A DNA stretch of 56,276 bases from an uncultured Actinomycetes bacterium. Its GTDB lineage: Bacteria > Actinomycetota > Actinomycetes > Nanopelagicales > Nanopelagicaceae. Made by a program: the position numbers and the translations under genes. Below, piece after piece: positions 41,612 through 50,442 of the stretch (its first letter is position 1; each line of letters begins with the position of its first letter). The stretch covers positions 103,358 through 159,633 of the forward strand of contig CAIMOX010000016.1 in NCBI GenBank assembly GCA_903843225.1, read 5' to 3'. The notes under the pieces were generated by a model. The model did not search any database and was not told the origin of the DNA. It saw nothing but the letters and a program-made list of their open reading frames with translations.

Positions 41612-43114
41612 ATGGCAACTAAGACCCCTAAAGCCGTTCTCCCTAAACCAGGTGAGAACCCAGGAAAGATCGTCGATATTGATGTCTCTGCCGAGATGTC
41701 TGAGTCATTTCTTGAGTACGCATATTCAGTGATCTACTCGCGCGCACTCCCTGATGCGCGAGATGGGTTGAAGCCAGTTCAACGCCGAATTCTCCACATG
41801 ATGTTTGATATGGGCCTACGCCCCGATAAAGGCCATGTGAAGTGTGCCCGTGTCGTCGGTGAAGTCATGGGTAAGTTGCACCCACACGGAGATGGTGCAA
41901 TTTATGATGCCGCAGTTCGTCTCGCTCAACCATTTACTACTCGCCTACCGCTGATCGATGGTCACGGAAACTTTGGTTCACTTGATGCCGGCCCAGCTGC
42001 CATGCGTTACACCGAAGCGAGGCTCGCACCAGCAGCACTCGCGATGGTCAATGAATCTGATGAAGATACGGTCGACTTCGGAGGCAACTATGACGGTCAG
42101 CTCCTTGAACCGCTCGTACTCCCTGCCGCATTTCCAAACCTGCTGGTAAATGGCGCAACTGGTATCGCGGTCGGTATGGCAACCAACATGGCTCCACATA
42201 ACCTTGGTGAAGTTGTTGCAGCGACGAAGCACCTGATCGAAAATCCTCAAGCAACCCTTAAAGCGCTGATGAAATTTATCCCGGCACCTGATTTCCCAAC
42301 TGGCGGGGAGATCGTTGGGCTCTCTGGGCTGGAAGAAGCCTACGCAACTGGACGCGGCTCATTTAAAGTCCGCGCAACAGCTGTTATCGAAAAGGTCACT
42401 GCTCGCAAGCAAGGCATCGTGATTACCGAGTTCCCATTCAATATCGGACCTGAGAAGGTTGTTGAGAAGATCGCCGATCTTGTGAAGGCGAAGAAGATTC
42501 AAGGTATCTCAGATATCGTCGATCTCTCGGATGGTCAGCAAGGCACCAAGGTTGTTGTTGAGATCAAGAATGGTTATGAGCCGGAAGAGATCCTCGAGAA
42601 GCTTTACAAGCTCACTCCAATGGAAGATCAATTCTCAGTGAACGCCGTTGCACTAGTGAATGGTCGCCCACAGACCCTAGGGTTGAAAGAGCTTCTGCAG
42701 GTATTTATCGATCACCGTATTGATGTTGTCCGTCGCAGATCTAGCCATCGACTAGGCAAGGCGCAAGCGCGCCTCAATCTCGTTGACGGTCTCCTCAAGG
42801 CGATCATCGATATTGATAAGGTCATTAAAATTATTCGAGCATCAGAGGATGCTACGAGCGCTAAGGCTGACCTGATCAAGTCCTTTAAGCTGACCGAAGA
42901 ACAAGCAACCTACATTCTGGATATGCCACTTCGCCGCTTAACGAAGATGAGCAAACTAGAGCTTGAGACAGAACAGAAAGAGTTAAGTGCCACAATCAAG
43001 GCTCTTACTACTCTGCTCGGATCAGAGGATGCAATTCGTAAGCAAGTCTCCGCAGAGCTCACCGAAGTCTCCAAGAACTTCGCTACGCCTCGTCGCAGTC
43101 GTATCGGAATCTAA
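41612..43114 (+). CDS. parC: DNA topoisomerase IV / type IIA topoisomerase subunit A lacking the C-terminal domain
   Basis: A type IIA topoisomerase A subunit of 500 residues. The breakage-reunion core is complete: SYAYSVIYSRALPDARDGLKPVQRRIL near 30-55, the winged-helix region and the active-site tyrosine in AAMRYTEARL (Y133, preceded by R132). The tower and coiled-coil region ends at about residue 485 with ELTEVSKNFATPRRSRIGI and a stop. GyrA and ParC proteins normally continue for about 300 residues as a beta-pinwheel. None is found here or in the 16 bases before the next gene. Its partner parE is 1.9 kb away on the other strand. Confidence 0.9.
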   Translation: MATKTPKAVLPKPGENPGKIVDIDVSAEMSESFLEYAYSVIYSRALPDARDGLKPVQRRILHMMFDMGLRPDKGHVKCARVVGEVMGKLHPHGDGAIYDAAVRLAQPFTTRLPLIDGHGNFGSLDAGPAAMRYTEARLAPAALAMVNESDEDTVDFGGNYDGQLLEPLVLPAAFPNLLVNGATGIAVGMATNMAPHNLGEVVAATKHLIENPQATLKALMKFIPAPDFPTGGEIVGLSGLEEAYATGRGSFKVRATAVIEKVTARKQGIVITEFPFNIGPEKVVEKIADLVKAKKIQGISDIVDLSDGQQGTKVVVEIKNGYEPEEILEKLYKLTPMEDQFSVNAVALVNGRPQTLGLKELLQVFIDHRIDVVRRRSSHRLGKAQARLNLVDGLLKAIIDIDKVIKIIRASEDATSAKADLIKSFKLTEEQATYILDMPLRRLTKMSKLELETEQKELSATIKALTTLLGSEDAIRKQVSAELTEVSKNFATPRRSRIGI

Positions 43115-43130
43115 CCAAGCGAAGAGGCTT

Positions 43131-44948
43131 TTAAGGCAGAAGTGTGGATAGCGCGGGTGCTAGCGCGAGTGATGTACTGACACTGATATGTGATGCATCT
43201 CGGTAGGTGTTATGCCCTTTGTAGGTTGCGGTGCAGATGCCTCGAGGACAGAGTAGCTGATTGAAGGTCAGAAGATTCACTCCACTACCTGCAATCGCGT
43301 GATTGATCTCAACCGTGGCTTTGCTCCGCTTTAATGGAAAATCACAACGTGAAATCTTCGCCGAGCTTTTGGAGAGACAATCTGGAATGGATCGGGTCGG
43401 CCGAGGCGTATCTTCGATGTAATAGATCGACGACGGGTTAATTCCCAGTGATGAGAAGTAGCGAGTCTGAGCTGCTGCATATGTCGATGCGTACGATGCG
43501 CCGGTCTGCACAAGTGGATAGTCGTACTCACTAAAAGCTGTTATAAATACTTTTGACGGTGCTTCGGACTTTATTCGATCTATGGTGTATTTCTGCCATG
43601 CATTGCACGAGGAGTCAGCTACACCATTTCGTAGCGTTGGCATGAGCGCCGCTGGGCATGATGATTTTGTCAGTGAGAGCAACTTCCAATGGCGAGTAAT
43701 CGCGACCTTGTTCAGTGCGCTAAACCATTGCGCTGCATGGGAATCCCCCACAAGCACAATCTCGGTCTTAGATGTGAGATCACCGAAGAGGCAAGGCGAA
43801 CTGGGAGCGGCTATGCCAAAATCTAAATGACACTTATCCTTATAAATGATCGGTTCAGAGAGATCGATCGATACTCCGACTGGGCTTGCAGTCGCTGGCG
43901 CAAAACTTGAAACTCCGAAGACGAGTGCTCCCACAACACCCAGAGCGATCCCCCACACCGGGAAGGTGATGGCGAACCGTTTATTAAATCTGATCGGTGA
44001 CTCGATAAATCGCACAATCAGATAACCAATTATCAAAGAGAGCGCCACAATTCCGACTTGAGCCGTGCGACTCAGGTTCTGGTACCTATCAAGAGCAATA
44101 ACGACGAGTGGCCAATGGATGAGATAAATCGAAAATGAGTAATCCCCGAACCAGGTGAGTGCGCGCCCCCACGGCACCTGCCCTTTGGCAGCAAGAATCG
44201 CCATGCTTGCCGTAACGGGGATCAGGGTCGTAAGACCTGGTACCGCGGTATTGCTACCGATCAAGAGAACCGAGAGCAGAAGAGCAAGCCAGCCGGCGAT
44301 GCAAATTAGCTTGGCATACCTGCCTATCTTGAGTGGAAATAAAGCGATTGCGATTCCCGCCAAGAACTCAAAGGCACGTGAAGTCGGGAGGTAGAACGAA
44401 CTCACGGGTGAGTGATTCGTGAACCAGAGCGCGAAGATCGTGCTGGCGAGTAAGAGTGGAATCACAAGAAACTTGCGTCGCTTCACAAAGAGAAGAAAGA
44501 GAATGGGCCAGATGAGGTAGAACTGCTCTTCTACACCGAGCGACCAGTAGTGCAGGAAAGGCGTCGGACTCATCGACTGGTTCAGATAATTATTTCCTTG
44601 CGCTGCGAATCGCATATTTCCTGCGAAGAAAGTGCTCGCGATACCATCAAGGCCAAACCGTTTGAGTGAATTAGGCGCGAGTAAGAGTCGAGCTACGATT
44701 ATTGTCAGAACGATGACAAAGAGTGAAGCGGGAAGAATTCGCTTCGCCCGGCGGCGGTAAAAATCTGTGAGCTGCTCTTTAAAGCTTCCATTGCCACGAG
44801 CCAACCCCTCGGTGATCACAAAACCGGAGATCACGAAAAAGATATCTACACCGAGGTAGCCACCTTTGAAGGTGGTCAGCTGTAGATGAAAGAGTAGGAC
44901 CGCTAAAACAGAGAAGCCACGAAGTGCCTGGATATCAGTGCGCTTCAT
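43131..44948 (-). CDS. Membrane acyltransferase of the OafA/YrhL family with SGNH domain
   Basis: A 605-residue protein. Residues 1 to about 340 form the acyltransferase-3 membrane domain with about ten helices: RTDIQALRGFSVLAVLLFHLQ and YLGVDIFFVISGFVIT at the start, and HYWSLGVEEQFYLIWPILF near 130-148. The C-terminal half is an SGNH hydrolase-like domain, with VLVGDSHAAQWF near 400 and the DASHIS motif near 590. These proteins O-acylate surface sugars or peptidoglycan. It lies between parC and parE, where other actinobacteria usually have no such gene, so it may be an insertion. Confidence 0.88.
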   Translation of the reverse strand: MKRTDIQALRGFSVLAVLLFHLQLTTFKGGYLGVDIFFVISGFVITEGLARGNGSFKEQLTDFYRRRAKRILPASLFVIVLTIIVARLLLAPNSLKRFGLDGIASTFFAGNMRFAAQGNNYLNQSMSPTPFLHYWSLGVEEQFYLIWPILFLLFVKRRKFLVIPLLLASTIFALWFTNHSPVSSFYLPTSRAFEFLAGIAIALFPLKIGRYAKLICIAGWLALLLSVLLIGSNTAVPGLTTLIPVTASMAILAAKGQVPWGRALTWFGDYSFSIYLIHWPLVVIALDRYQNLSRTAQVGIVALSLIIGYLIVRFIESPIRFNKRFAITFPVWGIALGVVGALVFGVSSFAPATASPVGVSIDLSEPIIYKDKCHLDFGIAAPSSPCLFGDLTSKTEIVLVGDSHAAQWFSALNKVAITRHWKLLSLTKSSCPAALMPTLRNGVADSSCNAWQKYTIDRIKSEAPSKVFITAFSEYDYPLVQTGASYASTYAAAQTRYFSSLGINPSSIYYIEDTPRPTRSIPDCLSKSSAKISRCDFPLKRSKATVEINHAIAGSGVNLLTFNQLLCPRGICTATYKGHNTYRDASHISVSTSLALAPALSTLLP

Positions 44949-44987
44949 GGCTTTAACTCTATCTTGTGGGGTACCTCGTGAGAATAG

Positions 44988-47063
44988 TTAAGCGTCGATC
45001 CGATCGCGATCGATCTCTGCAGTTGAGATGAACTCTTTGCGTGGCGCTACCTCATTACCCATGAGAAGCTCAAACATCGCCTCTGCCGCCGCTGCATCCT
45101 TCATCGTGATGCGTCGCAAGGTGCGCTTCTCTGGATCCATAGTGGTCTCACGGAGTTGATCTGCATCCATCTCGCCAAGACCTTTGTATCGCTGAACCGG
45201 CTCTTTCCAACGCTTACCATTCTTCGTGAGATCAGCGAGGACTCGCTTCATCTCATCATCTGAATATGTGTAATGGAGTTCGCCTCGTTTTCCTCCGACA
45301 ACATCAATGCGATGCAGCGGCGGGATTGCAGCAAAGACGCGACCATCTTCAATCAGTGGGCGCATGTAACGACAGAGCAGGGTGAGCAAGAGGCAGCGGA
45401 TATGGGCGCCGTCGACATCAGCATCAGACATCAAGATGATGCGACCGTAGCGTGCATCTTCAAGTGAGAAAGATTTACCGGAGCCTGCGCCGATTACCTG
45501 GATAATCGATGCGCACTCAGTATTTTCAAGCATCTGAGAGAACGAGGCTTTTTGGACGTTAAGAATCTTTCCACGGATCGGCAAGATCGCCTGGAACTCA
45601 GAGTTACGGGCGGCCTTTGTGGTCCCGAGCGCGGAGTCTCCCTCAACAATAAAGAGTTCGGTGCGGGCGGTGTCGTCAGAGCGACAATCGGAGAGTTTTG
45701 TTGGAAGTGATGAAGATTCGAGCGCATTCTTACGGCGCTGAAGATCTTTGTGAGCTCGGGCAGAGACGCGTGTGCGCGAAGCATTTGCGATCTTCTCTAG
45801 AATGAGCTTTCCGGTGGCCTTCTCGATGCGCTTGGTTGTGTTAAAGAATTTATCCATCTCTTCGGTCACAACAGCGGCCACGATCTTCGTCGCAGCGGCA
45901 GTTCCGAGAACTTCCTTCGTCTGGCCTTCAAATTGCGGCTCTGACATGCGGACAGTGACAACGGCCGTGAGACCTTCGAGCACATCGTCCTTGATGACAT
46001 CCGCTTCGTTGTTCTTTAGTGTTTTGGTTGAGCGAAGTACATCATTCATCACCTTCGTGATTGCTCGTTCGAAACCAAGTGTGTGGGTTCCACCCTTTGG
46101 GGTAGAAATAATATTTACAAAGGATGAGCCTGTGGTCTCGTATCCATTGCCCCATTGCATCGCAATATCAACGCCCATGGTCCGCTCGACTTCTGTCGGC
46201 ATCATGTGGCCCTTTTCATCGAGGACTGGAACGGTTTCAGTGTATTCGCCACTACCTGAGAGACGAATAACATCTCCGACAGGTTCATCGGGACGCAGGA
46301 ATGAGCAGAACTCAGAGATGCCACCCTTGTGATAAAAAGTTTCAGATGTCTTTGCCTTCGTACGATTGTCATTAACAATCAAGGTAAGTCCTGGGACTAA
46401 GTATGAAGTCTGGCGAGCTCGAGCGTAGATATCTTCGATCGAGAGCTCGGCCTCCTTCAAGAAGATCTGGCGATCAAACCACCACTTGACGCGAGTTCCG
46501 GTGACCTTTGCTGCAACCTTGCCAATCTGGCGAAGTCCAGAGGATTCTTCAAAGGCTGCCTTTGGTCCATCACCATCGAAGATTCCAGCATTTCCACGTT
46601 GGAATGACATCCAATAAATCTTGCCGTTACGATCAACTTCAACATCAAGTCGTGAGGCGAGCGCGTTTACAACTGATGCGCCAACACCGTGTAACCCGCC
46701 AGAGGCTGCATAGGAGCCACCGCCAAATTTTCCACCGGCGTGCAACTTGGTAAAGACAACTTCAACACCGGTAAGGCCAGTCTTCGGCTCTTTATCTACG
46801 GGAATACCGCGACCGTTATCGTGCACTTCGACGGAGCCATCAGCTTCGAGGTTGATCTCAATACTCGTACAGAAACCAGCGAGCGCTTCATCTACAGAGT
46901 TATCAATGATCTCCCAGAGACAATGCATGAGCCCGCGTGAATCGGTCGTACCGATATACATTCCAGGGCGTTTACGAACGGCATCTAATCCTTCAAGGAC
47001 AGCCAGGTCTTTCGCCGTATATTGGTTCTCAGACGAAACCTCGTTATTACTTTTAGTTGCCAC
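44988..47063 (-). CDS. parE: DNA topoisomerase IV / type IIA topoisomerase subunit B
   Basis: The ATPase subunit of a type IIA topoisomerase, 691 residues, starting at GTG. The GHKL ATPase has LWEIIDNSVDEALAGF near residue 50-65, VHDNGRGIPVD near 79-89 and GGLHGVGASVVNAL near 122-135. The Toprim region has LFIVEGDSALG near 476 and LMSDADVDGAHIRCLL near 545. QRYKGLGEMDADQL near 628 completes the B subunit. The close linkage to parC and to rpoD matches the topoisomerase IV locus of actinobacteria rather than gyrB beside dnaA. Confidence 0.92.
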   Translation of the reverse strand: MATKSNNEVSSENQYTAKDLAVLEGLDAVRKRPGMYIGTTDSRGLMHCLWEIIDNSVDEALAGFCTSIEINLEADGSVEVHDNGRGIPVDKEPKTGLTGVEVVFTKLHAGGKFGGGSYAASGGLHGVGASVVNALASRLDVEVDRNGKIYWMSFQRGNAGIFDGDGPKAAFEESSGLRQIGKVAAKVTGTRVKWWFDRQIFLKEAELSIEDIYARARQTSYLVPGLTLIVNDNRTKAKTSETFYHKGGISEFCSFLRPDEPVGDVIRLSGSGEYTETVPVLDEKGHMMPTEVERTMGVDIAMQWGNGYETTGSSFVNIISTPKGGTHTLGFERAITKVMNDVLRSTKTLKNNEADVIKDDVLEGLTAVVTVRMSEPQFEGQTKEVLGTAAATKIVAAVVTEEMDKFFNTTKRIEKATGKLILEKIANASRTRVSARAHKDLQRRKNALESSSLPTKLSDCRSDDTARTELFIVEGDSALGTTKAARNSEFQAILPIRGKILNVQKASFSQMLENTECASIIQVIGAGSGKSFSLEDARYGRIILMSDADVDGAHIRCLLLTLLCRYMRPLIEDGRVFAAIPPLHRIDVVGGKRGELHYTYSDDEMKRVLADLTKNGKRWKEPVQRYKGLGEMDADQLRETTMDPEKRTLRRITMKDAAAAEAMFELLMGNEVAPRKEFISTAEIDRDRIDA

Positions 47064-47263
47064 GGGTGCAGAGGCTATCTCTCACGAGGCCAAATGGAGC
47101 CTCTCACGCGCCGTCTGAGCCATTTTTTCCCGAAACCACGTGAGAAATCTCCCAGAATGGAGATTATTGCGCGAAAGATCTGGTTTTAACGCGCGTGGGA
47201 ATATCCATCTATGTTTTACTGTTCCAGTACCAATAAGATTCTCAGAACGCTAAAGGAGCCGAT

Positions 47264-47494
47264 ATGTCAGAGCAGTTGATCCTCGAACCAACGCCACTTA
47301 ATGCTGTCGATCGTTGTGATCGTTGCGGTGCTCAGGCCTATGTTCGTGCGACCTTGCTCAATGGCGGCGAATTACTCTTCTGCGCTCATCACGCAAAGCA
47401 ATATGCAGAAGGACTTAAGCCAGTTGTTGCTGCGATTCAAGATGAGAGTGCAAAGCTCTCGGTGAGTTCTACCGCCTCAGCGCAAGACGAGTAA
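47264..47494 (+). CDS. DUF7455 family small zinc-ribbon-like protein
   Basis: A 76-residue protein with VDRCDRCGAQAYVRATLLNGGELLFCAHHAKQYA. The CxxC and CxxH pairs suggest a zinc site. This matches the actinobacterial DUF7455 family, commonly found between the principal sigma factor gene and parE. Function is unknown. AAAGGAG (47252-47258) gives a strong Shine-Dalgarno. The 200-base region to parE holds both divergent promoters but no clear operator. Confidence 0.88.
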   Translation: MSEQLILEPTPLNAVDRCDRCGAQAYVRATLLNGGELLFCAHHAKQYAEGLKPVVAAIQDESAKLSVSSTASAQDE

Positions 47495-47497
47495 CTC

Positions 47498-47707
47498 TTA
47501 CACTCTTTCGACTGACTCCGCAGGAGTCGTCACTTCTTTATGCGAGCCATCACAATAAGGCTTATCTTTCGATCGTCCACAACCGCAGAGTTTTACATTG
47601 CTCTCGCTTTTAATCACCACGCCATCAGCGTCGATGAAATCGACTTCACCCGAGATCCGGATTGAACCAGATTTCGGGTTGATGAAGATCGTGGGCTTAT
47701 CACTCAT
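47498..47707 (-). CDS. CDGSH iron-sulfur domain protein
   Basis: A 69-residue protein with VKLCGCGRSKDKPYCDGSHKE, the CxC-x-C-x3-H signature that binds a redox-active 2Fe-2S cluster in mitoNEET-type proteins. Only one CDGSH motif is present. It lies 15 bases from rpoD on the same strand, so it may be read from the rpoD transcript, and converges on the DUF7455 gene with a 3-base gap. Confidence 0.9.
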   Translation of the reverse strand: MSDKPTIFINPKSGSIRISGEVDFIDADGVVIKSESNVKLCGCGRSKDKPYCDGSHKEVTTPAESVERV

Positions 47708-47722
47708 AGAGAAGACGAATTC

Positions 47723-49243
47723 TTAATCGAGGTAATCGCGGAGAACTTGTGATCGAGATGGGTGGCGAAGCTTCGACATCGTCTTGCTCTCAATCTGACG
47801 GATACGCTCACGCGTAACTCCGTAGACCTTGCCAATCTCATCGAGCGTCTTCGGTTGGCCATCTGTCAATCCAAATCGCATCGCGACCACGCCAGCTTCA
47901 CGCTCTGACAAGGTATCGAGGACAGAGTGGAGTTGCTCTTGGAGAAGGGTAAAGGAGACGGCATCAGCAGGAACGATCGCTTCAGAATCTTCGATCAAAT
48001 CACCAAACTCCGAATCACCTTCCTCGCCCAATGGAGTGTGGAGTGAGATCGGCTCACGGCCATACTTCTGAACTTCGACAACCTTCTCAGGTGTCATATC
48101 TAATTCTTTAGCAAGCTCTTCTGGGGTCGGTTCGCGACCAAGATCCTGAAGCATCTGGCGCTGTACTCGTGCCAACTTATTGATTACTTCAACCATATGT
48201 ACTGGAATACGAATTGTGCGGGCCTGGTCCGCCATCGCACGAGTGATCGCCTGACGAATCCACCATGTTGCATATGTCGAGAACTTGTAACCCTTTGTGT
48301 AATCGAACTTCTCAACTGCGCGAATTAAGCCAAGGTTGCCCTCCTGAATAAGATCCAAGAAGAGCATTCCGCGACCGGTGTAACGCTTCGCAAGTGAGAC
48401 AACTAAACGTAGGTTCGCTTCTAAGAGGTGGTTCTTCGCGCGCTTTCCTTGCAGAACAAGCTGCCCATACTCGCGCTTTAACTTCTTATCCATCTTCTTA
48501 TCAAGAAGGAGCTTCTCTTCAGCAAAGAGGCCAGCTTCTACTTGGAGTGAAAGCTCAACTTCCATCTCAGCATTAAGAAGTGGAACGCGACCAATTAACT
48601 TCAAGTAATCCTTTACTGGGTCTGCAGTCGCACCAGCGGTAAGCACTGTCTGAACTGGAGCATCATCTTCTTCGGAATCCTTGATCGTAAAGGCGTTCTC
48701 TTCGTTCTGAGACTCTTCAGCGACGTTAACGACGCGGATCTCATTCTCTTTCTCTTCCGTTGCAACAATCTCAGTAACTTCTTCAACCAGCGTCTCGAGG
48801 TCTTCGAGCTCAACTTCTTCGAGCTCTACTTCTTCGCCATCAATCTTTGTGACAACTGGCTTTGCGCCCTTTTGATCCTTTGATAGCGCATCAGCTTTCG
48901 CTGCAGCTGGGTTCTGTGCAGCGAGTTCGGCAAGACGCTTCGCTTCTAATTCTGCTTTTGTTGGGAAGAGTTTGCGACCGGCAGTTTTCTTCGCCGCTGC
49001 AGCTTGCGCCTCTGCCTCTTTTGCAAGCTTTAGCGCTTCAAGTTCTGCCTTTGTTGGGAATCTACGTGGGCCTGTTGATACTTTCTTTACCGGTGCAACT
49101 TTTTTCGCTACCGCTTTCTTCGCAGGTGCCTGCTTCGCTGGTGCTGCCTTCTTTGCAACGCTCTTCACAGCAGCCTTCTTGGCTGGTGCTGCCTTCTTCG
49201 CTGTTGCTTTCACGCCGTTTTTGGGCGCACTTGTTCCAGGCAC
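47723..49243 (-). CDS. rpoD: Principal RNA polymerase sigma factor (HrdB/SigA type)
   Basis: A group 1 sigma-70 of 506 residues starting at GTG, with AAGGA six bases upstream. Region 1.2 is [25 protein letters not shown] near residue 207-231, region 2 is [46 protein letters not shown] near 310-355, and region 4 is [23 protein letters not shown] near 475-497. Residues 1 to about 120 are a Lys/Ala/Pro-rich extension with repeated KKAAPAKKA-type units, followed by an acidic segment. The long basic leader is like those of Streptomyces HrdB and is much like the histone H1-like protein at the end of the window. Confidence 0.95.
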   Translation of the reverse strand: MPGTSAPKNGVKATAKKAAPAKKAAVKSVAKKAAPAKQAPAKKAVAKKVAPVKKVSTGPRRFPTKAELEALKLAKEAEAQAAAAKKTAGRKLFPTKAELEAKRLAELAAQNPAAAKADALSKDQKGAKPVVTKIDGEEVELEEVELEDLETLVEEVTEIVATEEKENEIRVVNVAEESQNEENAFTIKDSEEDDAPVQTVLTAGATADPVKDYLKLIGRVPLLNAEMEVELSLQVEAGLFAEEKLLLDKKMDKKLKREYGQLVLQGKRAKNHLLEANLRLVVSLAKRYTGRGMLFLDLIQEGNLGLIRAVEKFDYTKGYKFSTYATWWIRQAITRAMADQARTIRIPVHMVEVINKLARVQRQMLQDLGREPTPEELAKELDMTPEKVVEVQKYGREPISLHTPLGEEGDSEFGDLIEDSEAIVPADAVSFTLLQEQLHSVLDTLSEREAGVVAMRFGLTDGQPKTLDEIGKVYGVTRERIRQIESKTMSKLRHPSRSQVLRDYLD

Positions 49244-49300
49244 AGGTCATCCTTTTGTTTATCTGACTCACTGTCGGGTCAGGGAAAATTGCTTGGCTAT

Positions 49301-49306
49301 ATTATA
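49301..49306 (-). promoter_or_regulatory. -10 element of the rpoD promoter
   Basis: The minus strand reads a perfect TATAAT (49306-49301) about 60 bases before the GTG of rpoD. The predicted leader is about 50 bases. A -35 at 17 bp (TGCAAT) is weak. Confidence 0.6.
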
Positions 49307-49341
49307 AATTGTCCACAGGGTAAATTGCACATCTACACTCT

Positions 49342-50442
49342 TTATCGCAGGTGTTTTGAGCCTGCCACAACCGCTCTGCGGAGGAAATCTCCGACCGTTT
49401 CGACCTCAATGAGGAAACCATCATGTCCAAATGGAGAGTTCAGGCGCTCAATGGGGGCTGCTGTCGGCGTTAATTCAGCAATCTCCTCCTGTAGCCGTGG
49501 CGGAAAGAGGCGGTCGGTCTCGATCGCCATCACATAGGTCGGGACTGTGATGGTAGCGAGCGCAGCAGCGACTCCCCCGCGGCCTCGGCCGACATCATGA
49601 GAGTTCATCGCATCGGTAAGCGAAATATATGTATTGGCATCAAATCGGCTCGCGAGCTTATCTGCGTGGTGGTCAAGGTATGACTCAACCGCCCATCTGC
49701 CGGTCTCATCTCCCTGAATCTCGCGTCCGAAGCGAACATCCATCTCAGACTCAGTGCGATAGGTTAGGTGAGCAATGCGGCGGGCTAGCCCCATGCCATT
49801 GATCGGCCCAGCCGATTCTTCGTAGTAATCCCCTGCGAAGAAGTTCGGATCGGTCTCAATCGCACGAATCTGGATCGATGCGGTGCCAATCTGATCGCCA
49901 GTCGCTACGGCGCTGGAGCCAATTGTCGCGATCGCGCCAACGCGATCCGGATGAGTGATCGCCCATTCCAAAGCGCGCATGCCACCGAGGGATGGACCCA
50001 GTGAGAGAACAAACTTGGTAATTCCTAGCCGATCAGCGAGTGCGAGCTCGGCTGCAACCATGTCTCGGATGGTGATCCTCGGGAAGCGTGAACCCCAGCG
50101 CTTGCCATCAGGTGCGAGCGAGGATGGCCCCGTACTCCCCTGGCATCCACCGATGACATTCGGGCAGATAATGAAATATTTATCCGAGTCCAATGGCGCC
50201 CCAGGACCAACCATCGATGGCCACCACCCTGGAATATCAGACCAACCGGTGAGCGCATGATTTACCAGGATTGCATTATCGCGCTCTTCGTTGAGAGTTC
50301 CCCAACTTTGATAGGCGATAGTGACATCCTGCAGTACTTCGCCAGACTCAAGTTCGAGATCACCTATTTTGTGGAATAGCCGATCGCCGGGATCGTGGTC
50401 TTCAAACCAGGCCCCGGAGATCTGACTATCGACTTTAGCCAT
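49342..50442 (-). CDS. metX: Homoserine O-acetyltransferase
   Basis: An alpha/beta hydrolase-fold acyltransferase of 366 residues activating homoserine for methionine synthesis. VIGGCQGSTGPSS near residue 99-111, SLGPSLGGMRALEWA near 150-164 with the catalytic serine, MAIETDRLFPP near 304 and NSPFGHDGFLIE near 340 with the histidine are the MetX marks. It is coupled to metY by TAATG and lies under the same SAM-IV riboswitch. Confidence 0.92.
   Translation of the reverse strand: MAKVDSQISGAWFEDHDPGDRLFHKIGDLELESGEVLQDVTIAYQSWGTLNEERDNAILVNHALTGWSDIPGWWPSMVGPGAPLDSDKYFIICPNVIGGCQGSTGPSSLAPDGKRWGSRFPRITIRDMVAAELALADRLGITKFVLSLGPSLGGMRALEWAITHPDRVGAIATIGSSAVATGDQIGTASIQIRAIETDPNFFAGDYYEESAGPINGMGLARRIAHLTYRTESEMDVRFGREIQGDETGRWAVESYLDHHADKLASRFDANTYISLTDAMNSHDVGRGRGGVAAALATITVPTYVMAIETDRLFPPRLQEEIAELTPTAAPIERLNSPFGHDGFLIEVETVGDFLRRAVVAGSKHLR

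Noticed and set aside
43090-43130. parC could be broken by a frameshift, with the C-terminal domain in another frame.
   Set aside because: Only 16 bases separate its stop from the convergent acyltransferase gene, whose sequence is intact to its end, so no space for pinwheel blades exists.
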